DNA of 64,000 nucleotides from Bacillus sp. FJAT-52991 (GCF_037201805.1 NZ_CP147404.1:97001-161000), one strand, 5' to 3'; shown: positions 47,349 to 55,868, counted from the first letter of the stretch. The notes: generated from the sequence alone by a model not told the origin. Numbers and translations are program-made.

Positions 47349-48092
47349 ATGAATCGCATCAAATGTATAGTCTCTTATGACGGAGCATTGTTTTCTGGCT
47401 ATCAAATTCAGCCGAATGGTCGAACGGTCCAAGAAGAGCTCGAAAAAGTGCTGAAAAAAATGCATAAAGGTCACGATGTGAAGGTGGTAGCTTCAGGGCG
47501 AACCGATGCTGGCGTTCATGCGGTTGGACAAGTGATTCATTTTGATACGCCGTTAATGCTTCCTGTTGAACGATGGCCAGTAGCATTCAATAGCCAGCTT
47601 CCGGGAGATATTACGGTGTTAACAGCGGAAATGGCCTCAGAATCGTTTCACGCTCGTTTTTCTACCACTGGCAAGGAGTATCGATACAAGATCTATCAAG
47701 AGCCGTATAGAAGCCCTTTTAAGCGTTTTTACGCCCATCACTGTCCATTTGATCTTGATTTGGAATGGATGCGTGAAGCATCTCATTATTTGATCGGTAC
47801 GCACGACTTCACTAGCTTCTGCTCAGCGAAAACAGAAGTGCAGGATAAAGTAAGAGAAGTAAAAGAGATTGTTATTCAACAGGTCGATCATGAGATTGAA
47901 TTGAAATTTGTCGGAAACGGTTTTTTATATAATATGGTGCGAATTATGACAGGCACTTTAATAGACGTAGGAATGGGGAAACTAGCTCCCTATGAAGTAA
48001 AAAAAATTTTAGAGGCACAAGATCGCGGGCAAGCAGGCAAAACGGCACCAGCAGAAGGCTTGTACCTTTGGCAAGTATTCTATGGCAACTAA
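47349..48092 (+). CDS. truA: tRNA pseudouridine synthase A
   Basis: Makes pseudouridine at positions 38-40 of tRNA anticodon stems. With ATG 47349 (MNRIKCIVSYDG) it has 247 residues, the same as B. subtilis. The catalytic aspartate is D53 in ASGRTDAGVHA. An in-frame GTG at 47340 is rejected because it lies in the GGAGTGG ribosome site. Confidence 0.95.
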   Translation: MNRIKCIVSYDGALFSGYQIQPNGRTVQEELEKVLKKMHKGHDVKVVASGRTDAGVHAVGQVIHFDTPLMLPVERWPVAFNSQLPGDITVLTAEMASESFHARFSTTGKEYRYKIYQEPYRSPFKRFYAHHCPFDLDLEWMREASHYLIGTHDFTSFCSAKTEVQDKVREVKEIVIQQVDHEIELKFVGNGFLYNMVRIMTGTLIDVGMGKLAPYEVKKILEAQDRGQAGKTAPAEGLYLWQVFYGN

Positions 48093-48112
48093 TCCGGGCG
48101 TTACATTTTTTC

Positions 48113-48141
48113 TTGACAATGATTTCTGAAAGATATATTAT
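48113..48141 (+). promoter_or_regulatory. Promoter of rplM-rpsI
   Basis: Perfect TTGACA (48113-48118), 17-base spacer, TATTAT (48136-48141). The start is near 48148. Confidence 0.85.
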
Positions 48142-48149
48142 ATCATATG

Positions 48150-48232
48150 GTATGTTATTTAACCCCACGATGAGCCCCGGAAAGCTATTCGTGATATAAA
48201 TACAGTGAACCGAAAACATATTTTTTAGGAGG
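48150..48232 (+). promoter_or_regulatory. L13 ribosomal leader
   Basis: Leader between the promoter and rplM containing AACCCCACGATGAGCCCCGG and AAAGCTATTCGTGATA, which resembles the Firmicutes L13 leader family as I remember it. Its CACGAT and ATTCGTG strands pair. A role in L13 autoregulation is by family. Confidence 0.7.
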
Positions 48233-48242
48233 GTAAAAACAA

Positions 48243-48680
48243 ATGCGTACGACTTATATGGCAAAAGCTAGCGAAATCGAACGTAAATGGTACGTTGTTG
48301 ATGCTGAAGGCAAGACTTTAGGTCGCCTTTCAAGCGAAGTAGCGTCTATTTTACGCGGTAAACATAAACCAACATATACACCACACGTTGACACTGGTGA
48401 TCACGTGATCATCATCAATGCAGAGAAAATCGAATTAACAGGTAAGAAATTAACGGATAAGATTTATTACCGTCACAGCATGTACCCAGGTGGATTAAAA
48501 ACTCGTACAGCTTTAGAAATGCGTACGAACTATCCAGAAAGAATGCTTGAGCTTGCAATCAAAGGCATGCTTCCAAAAGGTTCTTTAGGACGTCAAATGG
48601 CGAAGAAATTACACGTTTATGCTGGCTCAGAGCACAAGCATGAAGCACAAAAACCAGAAGTTTACGAACTTCGTGGATAA
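48243..48680 (+). CDS. rplM: Ribosomal protein uL13
   Basis: Early-assembly 50S protein, 145 residues beginning [20 protein letters not shown] with the [16 protein letters not shown] block. Starts at ATG 48243 after TAGGAGGG and precedes rpsI by 23 bases. Confidence 0.97.
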   Translation: MRTTYMAKASEIERKWYVVDAEGKTLGRLSSEVASILRGKHKPTYTPHVDTGDHVIIINAEKIELTGKKLTDKIYYRHSMYPGGLKTRTALEMRTNYPERMLELAIKGMLPKGSLGRQMAKKLHVYAGSEHKHEAQKPEVYELRG

Positions 48681-48703
48681 TTAATTAAGAGGAGGTCATT
48701 ATC

Positions 48704-49096
48704 TTGGCACAAGTTCAATATATCGGAACAGGCCGCCGCAAGAGCTCAGTTGCTCGCGTGCGCTTAGTACCTGGAGATGGAAAGATCGTCATCAACGGAC
48801 GTGACGTAGTAGACTATATCCCATTCGAAGCTTTACGTACAGTAATCAAGCAACCTCTAGTTGCGACTGAAACTGTTAGCAGCTACGATGTACATGTAAA
48901 CGTAAACGGAGGCGGCTACACAGGTCAAGCTGGAGCAATCCGCCACGGTATCGCTCGTGCGTTACTTCAAGCAGATCCTGAATTCCGTCCAACATTAAAA
49001 CGCGCTGGTTACTTAACTCGTGACGCTCGCATGAAAGAACGTAAAAAATACGGTCTTAAAGGCGCTCGTCGTGCACCTCAGTTCTCAAAACGTTAA
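48704..49096 (+). CDS. rpsI: Ribosomal protein uS9
   Basis: 30S protein whose C-terminal tail (RRAPQFSKR) reaches P-site tRNA. The 130 residues start at TTG 48704 after AGAGGAGGT. The last four codons and the following terminator are repeated almost exactly at 53878, which marks this 3' end as an old integration site; the gene itself is intact. Confidence 0.97.
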   Translation: MAQVQYIGTGRRKSSVARVRLVPGDGKIVINGRDVVDYIPFEALRTVIKQPLVATETVSSYDVHVNVNGGGYTGQAGAIRHGIARALLQADPEFRPTLKRAGYLTRDARMKERKKYGLKGARRAPQFSKR

Positions 49097-49148
49097 TCTG
49101 GCGTTTCAAAAGACTCTCAACCTTTTTGGTTGGGGGCCTTTTTTTATA
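49083..49148 (+). repeat. Direct repeat copy 1 (rpsI 3' end plus terminator; att-like)
   Basis: About 65 bases from TCTCAAAACGTTAATCTGG to the T-tract recur at 53878-53941 with one deleted A and one C-to-T change. The segment covers the last rpsI codons and the terminator, as expected for an attachment site that restores the gene on integration. Confidence 0.85.
49112..49147 (+). terminator. Terminator after rpsI
   Basis: CTCTCAACC/GGTTGGGGG stem with a TTTTT loop and a long T-tract. Confidence 0.9.
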
Positions 49149-49172
49149 TTCAAAAGAGAGTTTGACCACAAA

Positions 49173-49490
49173 TCATAGTTCAATATATCTTTGAAACTTT
49201 TCCGCTGTTTGCTCTTTTAAATTGTCTGTTATGTGTGTATAGATGGTTCATGGTCATTCGGATATCTGAACGTCCTAACCGCTCTTGTACCTCTTTTATA
49301 CTGGCTTTTGCTTCGAATAAGAGGGAAGCATATGACGTAACCCATGAATAGTAATTCTGTGGAGAGTGTGTTTCTTAATCATAATATCGTGCTTCTTAAT
49401 TTAGGTAAGCTAAGCGGAGTGGAGAACCGTCATCCCATGTAAAAACCATTTTATTATCATCGGAAGAAAAAAATATTAATTCTTTACTGG
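49173..49490 (-). pseudogene. Decayed tyrosine-family integrase (C-terminal remnant)
   Basis: The minus strand, read across frames, gives MVFTWDDGSPLR, then ITIHGLRH, ASLLFEAKASIKEVQERLGR, SDIRMTMNHLYTH, and DNLKEQTAEKFQRYIEL with a stop at 49173. These are the catalytic R-H box and Tyr box of phage/ICE-type tyrosine recombinases. At least two frameshifts and internal stops make it non-functional. It points toward rpsI and lies directly next to the att-like repeat, as integrase genes do. The N-terminal two thirds are gone. Confidence 0.85.
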
Positions 49491-49542
49491 GTTTTAGGGT
49501 TAATATTGAGAAAAAACTATTTTTCTTGTGGGGGATTATATA

Positions 49543-50067
49543 ATGAGCAATTATCAAGAAGGTTATTTATGTAGAGGTTGTGGAAAGTATCACCATGAAC
49601 TTCCAATGAGTTACGGAAGTTCTGTTCCTGATTATTGTTATGACATACCATCAGAAGAACAGGAAAGCCGAATAGAGATGAATGAAGATTTGTGCATTAT
49701 TGACGATGAGTATTTTTTTATTCGTGGATGTATTGAAATTCCCGTAATAGATGGAGAGAGCCCATTTATTTGGGATGTCTGGGTTTCATTAAGCGAAGGA
49801 AATTTTGATAAAACTAATGACTATTGGGAAGTTGAAGGCAGAGAACAAGAAGTAGAGCCGATGTTTGGCTGGTTATCAACTTCAATTCCTTGTTATCCTG
49901 AAACAATAAATTTAAAAACAATGGTTCATACTCGTTCAGTTGGAGTACGTCCTTACATTGAGCTAGAACCAACTGAACATCCCTTAGCCATAGAACAAAG
50001 AGATGGTATAACGATAGAGCGTATAAAGCAGATTGCAGAAGAGTTATGTAGTGAAGAGGGACAATAA
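49543..50067 (+). CDS. DUF2199-family protein
   Basis: 174 residues, no signal peptide or membrane helix. The N-terminus has C-x2-CGK-x2-H-x-LPMSYGS, which resembles the DUF2199 family; the two cysteines and histidine could bind a metal. The function is unknown. ATG 49543 has GGGGG 8 bases upstream and is preferred to GTG 49528. It lies alone between the integrase remnant and the glnK-like gene, probably cargo of the former element. Confidence 0.75.
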   Translation: MSNYQEGYLCRGCGKYHHELPMSYGSSVPDYCYDIPSEEQESRIEMNEDLCIIDDEYFFIRGCIEIPVIDGESPFIWDVWVSLSEGNFDKTNDYWEVEGREQEVEPMFGWLSTSIPCYPETINLKTMVHTRSVGVRPYIELEPTEHPLAIEQRDGITIERIKQIAEELCSEEGQ

Positions 50068-50216
50068 TAACTTTCCTTCTTTAACAAACGGGGGCTTTCC
50101 TTAAAGAACAGGCTACCAAACATGTTGAAGCAAATTTCTTTTGTTTCATAATTCAATTATAATAAAATTACTTTTCACTAAATTGATTCATGGCATAACA
50201 AAAATAGGAGAATGAA

Positions 50217-51497
50217 ATGTCAGCTGCAAATAAATTCAACGTGAGAAAATTTAAGAGAACAGATGGTTTATCTTTAATTCTTACCGCTATACTAACCGCA
50301 ATTGCTAGCGAAGCTAAAATGATTCCTTTTTATGGAGAGAATTTCCGCTTTGGATTAGGCAGTATTATCTTTATTCTGTTTATCTTCATTTGGCCTCCAG
50401 CTTCTTATGTTCGTACAGGGGTGGCTACCGGGATAACAGTCGTGTGTTTCCGTGTATTTGAGGACCTGATAACCGGCTTCGCTCCATTTGGGACAAGTGT
50501 AATAACTCATCTGCCAGCGTTTCTGTTTTACTTACTAGTTGCTTTAGTATTTAGCTTTTTAAAGATAGAAAAGTACAAAACCTCTCCCTTTCTTCTTGGT
50601 GCTTGTGCTGCTGGGGCGGAGTTTATTGGGAACAGCGCAGAATACCTGTTACGCTACTGGCTGCCGGAGCATACCCACTTAGGCTTCAAGGAATGGTCAT
50701 TGCTGGCAGGACTAGCCCTGTTTCGAAGTTACTTTGTAGTGGGATTATACAGCTCTATTACTGTCTCAGAACAGAAAAAACGGATGCAGAAAATGCTGGG
50801 AGTTGGATCAGAATTATATGTAGAAACCCTCTATCTGCAAAAATCTATGGATCATATTGAACAAATCACAGCCTCAAGCCACGATTTGTATCGAAAATTA
50901 AAAAAGGAAAACTTGCAGGAGTTAAGCGTACAAGCGCTGCGTATTTCCCAAGAGATCCATGAGGTAAAGAAAGATTCTCAACGAATTCTTGCGGGACTTT
51001 CTAAAATATCTGTTCAAGAGAGAAATGAAAGGGTTCTTCTTTCTGATATATGCGTCTTTGTCATCTCAGCAAATGAAAATTACAGCGAATTGCTAAAGAA
51101 AAAGATTATTTTTGATGTATCGCTGTCTATTGATTTTGAAACAGATCAACAAATCCCTCTTCTCGCTCTACTAAACAATCTTACCGCTAATGCTGTTGAA
51201 GCTATCGAGAAAACAGGGGAAATTAATCTCAAGGTGTTCGGGGATTCTATGTTTATCTACTTTGTTGTAAAAGATTCTGGAAAAGGAATTCCGCCGGAGG
51301 ATTTATCTTTAATTTTTGAACCAGGCTACACGACAAAATACAGCGACCAAGGAGTAGCTGCTACGGGCATTGGTCTTTCCCATGTACAAGATGTCGTACA
51401 TCATTTACATGGAGAAATTCAAGTAAGATCGTCAAGTGACGGAACCGTTTTCACAGTCCAAATTCCAACTATACGGATTAGAAAGGAAGTTGAATGA
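50217..51497 (+). CDS. glnK: Sensor histidine kinase, GlnK (YcbA)-like
   Basis: 426 residues. About six hydrophobic segments in residues 18-185 form a membrane sensor without a large outside domain. Phospho-acceptor H248 lies in SQEIHEVKKD; the ATPase domain has the N box NLTANAVEAI (321-330), G1 DSGKGI (353-358) and G2 GIGLS (384-388). It overlaps the response regulator by 4 bases. In B. subtilis the closest pair, GlnK-GlnL, responds to glutamine and controls a glutaminase and a transporter. The signal here is inferred from that and from the symporter downstream. Confidence 0.75.
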   Translation: MSAANKFNVRKFKRTDGLSLILTAILTAIASEAKMIPFYGENFRFGLGSIIFILFIFIWPPASYVRTGVATGITVVCFRVFEDLITGFAPFGTSVITHLPAFLFYLLVALVFSFLKIEKYKTSPFLLGACAAGAEFIGNSAEYLLRYWLPEHTHLGFKEWSLLAGLALFRSYFVVGLYSSITVSEQKKRMQKMLGVGSELYVETLYLQKSMDHIEQITASSHDLYRKLKKENLQELSVQALRISQEIHEVKKDSQRILAGLSKISVQERNERVLLSDICVFVISANENYSELLKKKIIFDVSLSIDFETDQQIPLLALLNNLTANAVEAIEKTGEINLKVFGDSMFIYFVVKDSGKGIPPEDLSLIFEPGYTTKYSDQGVAATGIGLSHVQDVVHHLHGEIQVRSSSDGTVFTVQIPTIRIRKEVE

Positions 51498-52393
51498 AAC
51501 TGCGTTACTTTATTGTAGATGATGATGCGGTAAGTCGGAAAATGCTTGAGAAAATTATTAGCGAGGACAATCTCGGCCTAGTAATCGGTGAGGCTGAAAG
51601 CGGTAAAAAATCACTTCCGCTCATACTTGCCACCCGTCCTGATTTTGTTTTAATTGATTTGTTAATGCCTGAACTCGACGGTATCGAAACAATGGAGCAA
51701 TTGAGAATACAGGGATTTGAGGGACAATTCATCATGATTTCTCAAATAGTCAACAAAGAAATGGTCGGGGAAGCTTATGAAAAGGGTGTTGAGTTCTTTA
51801 TTCACAAACCAATTAACCGAGTTGAAGTGCGTAACATTTTAAGGAAAACAGCCGAGCGTTTTCAATTAAAAGGTTCGCTTATGACGATCCGAGAATCATT
51901 AGCTCATATCGAATCAACAAAGACTCCTCAAAAGCAGCGCACTGTAAAGGAAATTGTTTTGTTCATATTAAACGACATGGGGATCGCTGGAGAATCAGGA
52001 AGTAAAGATATAGTATCCATAATGGAGTTTCTAATTAATCAAAATAACCCCCCTTCCTTATTGCCTCCCCTGAAAGAATTATATGAAGTGGTTGCTAGCA
52101 TGAGTAAATCAGACCCCGCTAGCATCAAAAAAGAAAGCAAATCTATTGAGCAACGCATTCGGAGAACGATTACAGCAGCGTTTAACAATTTGGCTTCATT
52201 GGGAACGATAGATTATACCAATCCGAAGTTTGAATATTATGCTCCTCACTTCTTTGAATTTCAGGAAGTAAGGCTGCGAATGAAAGAACTTGAAATGGAC
52301 AACTATGAAACGATGAAAGTTAAAATTAATGTTAAAAAGTTTCTTCAAACCTTGTATCTTGAAACAAAGGAAAAGGTTCTTCAGCTCCCATGA
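51494..52393 (+). CDS. glnL: Response regulator, GlnL (YcbB)-like
   Basis: 299 residues. The receiver domain has the acidic pair D9/D10, phospho-acceptor D55 in LIDLLMP and the FIHKPINR lysine. The C-terminal half (about 155-299) matches the YcbB-type DNA-binding domain, with SIEQRIRRTITAAFNNLASLGTID and NPKFEYYAPHFFEF blocks as in B. subtilis GlnL. It is coupled to the kinase by a 4-base overlap and ends in a strong terminator. The symporter at 52582 is its likely target. Confidence 0.8.
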   Translation: MKLRYFIVDDDAVSRKMLEKIISEDNLGLVIGEAESGKKSLPLILATRPDFVLIDLLMPELDGIETMEQLRIQGFEGQFIMISQIVNKEMVGEAYEKGVEFFIHKPINRVEVRNILRKTAERFQLKGSLMTIRESLAHIESTKTPQKQRTVKEIVLFILNDMGIAGESGSKDIVSIMEFLINQNNPPSLLPPLKELYEVVASMSKSDPASIKKESKSIEQRIRRTITAAFNNLASLGTIDYTNPKFEYYAPHFFEFQEVRLRMKELEMDNYETMKVKINVKKFLQTLYLETKEKVLQLP

Positions 52394-52424
52394 GACTGTA
52401 TGCATGCTATATATAACAATAATA

Positions 52425-52467
52425 GAGACTCTGCTACTAAGTTCAGTAGCAGAGTCTTCTTTTTTTA
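52425..52467 (+). terminator. Terminator after glnL
   Basis: 13-base perfect stem AGACTCTGCTACT/AGTAGCAGAGTCT with a 6-base loop and T-rich tail. Confidence 0.95.
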
Positions 52468-52581
52468 AAAATTTAAATTAACAAAATGTCGGATCTTGTC
52501 GGATTTAATAATCTCTCCATACAATCAGTATATATTCTCGAAAGAAAGCGTTTGCAATTAACTGAAAAAAGAGGTGACATG

Positions 52582-53853
52582 ATGAAAAAACGTAAGCTTA
52601 GTTTAGCCTATCAAATTCTTATCGGTTTAATTTTAGGGATTACTGTCGGTGCAATTTTTTATGGAAACCCTGCCGTTGAAACTTTTTTGAAACCGATTGG
52701 TGATATTTTCATTCGTTTGATTAAAATGATTGTTGTTCCAATTGTTATTTCAACGCTCATTATCGGTGTGGCCGGAACAGGGGATATGAAAAAATTAGGT
52801 AAGCTTGGCGGAAAAACACTCATTTATTTTGAGGTTGTTACAACGATTGCTATTCTTGTCGGCCTGCTTGCAGCGAACATTGCCAAGCCTGGTGAAGGAG
52901 TAGATATGTCAAAGCTGGCAAAAGGTGATATTCAGCAATATATGGAAACGACTGAAGAAGTATCCCATCACAGCTTTGCCGATACTTTTGTCAATATTGT
53001 TCCGAATAATATTGTCGACTCTTTAGCAAGAGGCGATATGCTTGCCATCATCTTTTTCGCTGTTTTATTTGGTTTAGGGGTGGCAGCAATCGGTGAAAAA
53101 GGAAAACCGGTTCTTGCTTTCTTCCAAGGTACAGCCGATGCTATGTTCTATGTGACTAATCAAATTATGAAATTTGCTCCATTTGGCGTATTTGCTTTAA
53201 TTGGTGTAACTGTATCCAAATTTGGAGTAGAATCACTGATCCCACTCGGGAAATTGCTCATTTGCGTATATGTAACAATGATGTTCTTCATTGTTGTCGT
53301 TCTTGGAGCTATTGCTAAGATATGCGGGACAAGCGTCTTTCATCTTGTGAAGATCCTGAAAGATGAGCTTCTTTTAGCTTATTCCACTGCAAGCTCAGAA
53401 ACGGTTCTTCCAAAAATAATGGAGAAAATGGAGAAGTTCGGATGTCCGAAAGATGTTGTCTCCTTCGTTATTCCGACCGGTTATTCATTTAACTTAGACG
53501 GTTCTACTCTTTATCAATCACTGGCAGCCATTTTCATTGCCCAAATGTATGGAATTGACTTAAGCATTACGGACCAATTAACATTAGTTTTTGTATTAAT
53601 GCTTACATCAAAAGGCATTGCCGGTGTACCAGGAGTTTCCTTTGTTGTTCTGTTAGCCACTTTAGGATCCGTAGGTATTCCAGTCGAAGGCCTCGCCTTT
53701 ATTGCTGGTATTGACCGGATTCTCGATATGGCGCGCACGGTTGTTAATGTAATTGGTAACTCTTTAGCCGTAGTCGTTATGTCTAAATGGGAAGGCCGAT
53801 TCGACTCAATTAAAGCCGAAGAATATCTTACATCTATTAAAAAAGTAGCTTAA
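52582..53853 (+). CDS. Glutamate/dicarboxylate:cation symporter (DAACS family, GltP/GltT-like)
   Basis: 423 residues, multi-pass membrane protein. Family motifs: FIRLIKMIVVPIV, the serine-rich TASSETVLP hairpin, GYSFNLDGSTLYQS and MARTVVNVIGN, which form the substrate and sodium sites. Substrate (glutamate, aspartate or C4-dicarboxylate) cannot be read with certainty. Start 52582 has GAGGTG 5 bases upstream; ATG 52579 is one codon earlier. Transcription would end at the duplicated rpsI terminator about 55 bases downstream. Confidence 0.88.
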   Translation: MKKRKLSLAYQILIGLILGITVGAIFYGNPAVETFLKPIGDIFIRLIKMIVVPIVISTLIIGVAGTGDMKKLGKLGGKTLIYFEVVTTIAILVGLLAANIAKPGEGVDMSKLAKGDIQQYMETTEEVSHHSFADTFVNIVPNNIVDSLARGDMLAIIFFAVLFGLGVAAIGEKGKPVLAFFQGTADAMFYVTNQIMKFAPFGVFALIGVTVSKFGVESLIPLGKLLICVYVTMMFFIVVVLGAIAKICGTSVFHLVKILKDELLLAYSTASSETVLPKIMEKMEKFGCPKDVVSFVIPTGYSFNLDGSTLYQSLAAIFIAQMYGIDLSITDQLTLVFVLMLTSKGIAGVPGVSFVVLLATLGSVGIPVEGLAFIAGIDRILDMARTVVNVIGNSLAVVVMSKWEGRFDSIKAEEYLTSIKKVA

Positions 53854-53877
53854 CACCCTGTCAGACACTCTTGTTTA

Positions 53878-53941
53878 TCTCAAAACGTTAATCTGGCGTT
53901 TCAAAGACTCTCAACCTTTTTGGTTGGGGGTCTTTTTTATG
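53878..53941 (+). repeat. Direct repeat copy 2 (displaced rpsI 3' end plus terminator)
   Basis: Second copy of the 49083-49148 segment. It contains the last rpsI codons and stop, out of any gene, and the CTCAACC/GGTTGGG terminator hairpin with its T-tract. It now terminates the symporter gene. Confidence 0.85.
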
Positions 53942-53953
53942 TCTGAAAAGTAC

Positions 53954-54020
53954 TTTTGACCACATACCAAAGCTCAATTTTGACATTCAGTAGCTGTTAT
54001 GTGGGTAGATGGAATCTCAA
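53954..54020 (-). pseudogene. Probable second integrase 3' scar
   Basis: Sequence after repeat copy 2 still resembles that after copy 1: TTTGACCACA, then GCTCAATTTTGA, then CTGTTATGTGGGTAGATGG against CTGTTATGTGTGTATAGATGG, with the middle deleted. On the minus strand this corresponds to the H-L-Y-T-H end of the integrase. It is too short and eroded to translate. Confidence 0.5.
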
Positions 54021-54054
54021 AGTGATTCAATCAGAGCTTAGTAAAAAAATCCAC

Positions 54055-54083
54055 TTGACATCTTTTTTAAAAAAATATATAGT
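54055..54083 (+). promoter_or_regulatory. Promoter of the MarR-MFS pair
   Basis: Perfect TTGACA (54055-54060), 17-base spacer, TATAGT (54078-54083). Confidence 0.8.
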
Positions 54084-54113
54084 TACCTTCCTTAATAGTT
54101 ACCCATAGTAATT
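54080..54113 (+). promoter_or_regulatory. Candidate MarR operator
   Basis: TAGTTACC occurs twice (54080-54087 and 54096-54103), and AGTTAC-CCATA-GTAATT (54097-54113) is an imperfect palindrome. Both overlap or follow the -10 region, where an autorepressor would bind. Binding by the MarR protein next door is inferred. Confidence 0.5.
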
Positions 54114-54130
54114 ATTTTTAAAAGAAGAGA

Positions 54131-54571
54131 GTGAAAGAATTGACAGGTTTTTTTCGTCGTTTTTTAAGTCTATATCGTCCAGTGATTACGAGTTTGAATG
54201 AACTGTTGGCCCCGTATCATCTTTCTTACTCTTTATGGCAAGTGATCTTTTATTTGGAAAATGAGGGTCCCTCTACGCTTGTGGACATTTCAAATTTTTA
54301 TGATGTGGAAAAGCCAACAATTACGAGGAGAGTCCATCGGTTAGAAGAGCTACAAATGGTAAGGCAAATTCCTGGTAAGGACAGAAGAGAAAAAATTATT
54401 CAGTTAACAGAATTGGGAGAAGAAATTTACCAAGAATGCAGAGAGAAAATAACGGATTTAGAAAATAGCGTTATGGAAAGAATAGCTAAAGATGAGCAAA
54501 AGGTTGTTCTTCAAACTCTTCCTAAAATAAAAGATAATATTATGAATAGAGAGGAAAATAAGAATGAGTAA
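54131..54571 (+). CDS. MarR-family transcriptional regulator
   Basis: 146 residues, winged-helix fold: HLSYSLWQVIFYLENEG, recognition region DVEKPTITRRVHRLEE and wing GKDRREKIIQLTELG. It starts at GTG 54131 after AGAAGAGAG; TTG 54140 is an alternative. The end overlaps the MFS transporter by 8 bases, the common layout in which MarR represses its own efflux operon until a ligand binds. Confidence 0.88.
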   Translation: MKELTGFFRRFLSLYRPVITSLNELLAPYHLSYSLWQVIFYLENEGPSTLVDISNFYDVEKPTITRRVHRLEELQMVRQIPGKDRREKIIQLTELGEEIYQECREKITDLENSVMERIAKDEQKVVLQTLPKIKDNIMNREENKNE

Positions 54572-55760
54572 ACCTAAATTATGGACGAAGGATTTTATCC
54601 TTGTTTCTACTATCAATTTTTTCTTAACGGTAGTCTTTTATTTATTAATGGTCATCATGGGTGTCTATGCAGTAAATGAATTTCATGCTTCTACAAGCCA
54701 AGCCGGGCTTGTAACCGGGATTTTTATTATCGGGGCTTTAATCGGACGGCTGTTTATCGGCCGCAGTATCGAGTCGATTGGCCGTAAGAGAACGCTATTC
54801 ATTGGTTTAACCCTTTTTGTTTTGACGACACTTTTGTATTTTGTCAATTACGGTATTAACTTCCTACTTATTAACCGTTTCTTACACGGTATTACACTAG
54901 GTATGGCTAGCACAGCAACAGGAACGATTGTAGCCCAGATTATCCCGACAACACGAAAAGGAGAAGGTATCGGCTATTACAGCATGAGTGCGACATTGGC
55001 TACAGCAATCGGGCCATTCATTGGGATATATATGAGCCAACATACAAGCTCTCAAATGATTTTTAGTGTTTGCCTAGCTTTAGGGATTATCAGTTTGATT
55101 ACAGCATTCTTTGTGCATGTGCCGGCATTGGAAGGATCAATACAAACATCCGAAATAAAAGGATTCAAACTTTCCGATTTTATTGAGCCAAAGGCCGTTC
55201 CGATTGCCTTGATTACTCTCGTTGTAGCTTTCTGTTACTCTAGTGTCCTTTCTTTTATTAATTTCTATGCAATTGAAATTGACTTGGTTCAAACAGCAAG
55301 CTTCTTCTTTCTGATTTATTCAATAGCCATATTGATTTCACGCCCTTTCACAGGCCGCTTAATGGACGTGAAAGGAGCAAACTATGTGATGTATCCTGCT
55401 TTTATTCTCTTTACAGCGGGTATGCTGCTTTTAAGTTCAGCTCATAACAGCATCGCTTTATTATTATCTGGCATACTTATTGGACTGGGATTTGGGAATA
55501 TGCAGTCATGCACTCAGGCTATCGCTGTTAAGTTGACTCCTCCTCATCGTATGGGACTGGCAACGTCGACTTTCTTTATATTTCTTGACGCAGGACTAGG
55601 ATTTGGCCCGTATCTACTTGGATTCATCATTCCATTCACAAGCTACAGTACCCTGTATGCGATCTTAAGCATCGTCGTTTTGCTATCGGCTGTTCTTTAC
55701 TTTTTCCTACATGGCAAGAAAGAAAAGGCTATTATCAATGAAAAGGGACATCTTGCATAA
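54564..55760 (+). CDS. MFS transporter (drug-efflux type)
   Basis: 398 residues, about twelve transmembrane helices. The loop 2-3 motif A is GRLFIGRSIESIGRKRT, and there is a second loop, SRPFTGRLMDVKG, in the second half. This resembles the 12-helix DHA-type exporters of Bacilli. The substrate is unknown; pairing with MarR suggests a toxic small molecule. It lies outside the rpsI repeat pair. Confidence 0.85.
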   Translation: MSKPKLWTKDFILVSTINFFLTVVFYLLMVIMGVYAVNEFHASTSQAGLVTGIFIIGALIGRLFIGRSIESIGRKRTLFIGLTLFVLTTLLYFVNYGINFLLINRFLHGITLGMASTATGTIVAQIIPTTRKGEGIGYYSMSATLATAIGPFIGIYMSQHTSSQMIFSVCLALGIISLITAFFVHVPALEGSIQTSEIKGFKLSDFIEPKAVPIALITLVVAFCYSSVLSFINFYAIEIDLVQTASFFFLIYSIAILISRPFTGRLMDVKGANYVMYPAFILFTAGMLLLSSAHNSIALLLSGILIGLGFGNMQSCTQAIAVKLTPPHRMGLATSTFFIFLDAGLGFGPYLLGFIIPFTSYSTLYAILSIVVLLSAVLYFFLHGKKEKAIINEKGHLA

Positions 55761-55775
55761 AGGATGTTCCTCTTA
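55743..55775 (+). terminator. Hairpin overlapping the MFS stop
   Basis: GGGACATC/GATGTTCC stem of 8 pairs followed by TCTT, spanning the stop codon. A weak terminator; a stronger one follows at 55869. Confidence 0.5.
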
Positions 55776-55868
55776 ATTAGATAAAATTTAGATTAGTAAT
55801 GTGTACTGGCGATTAAACGTAGGTTACCATGAGGAAAGACATTGATATTATAAGTTGTTCATCTGGGC

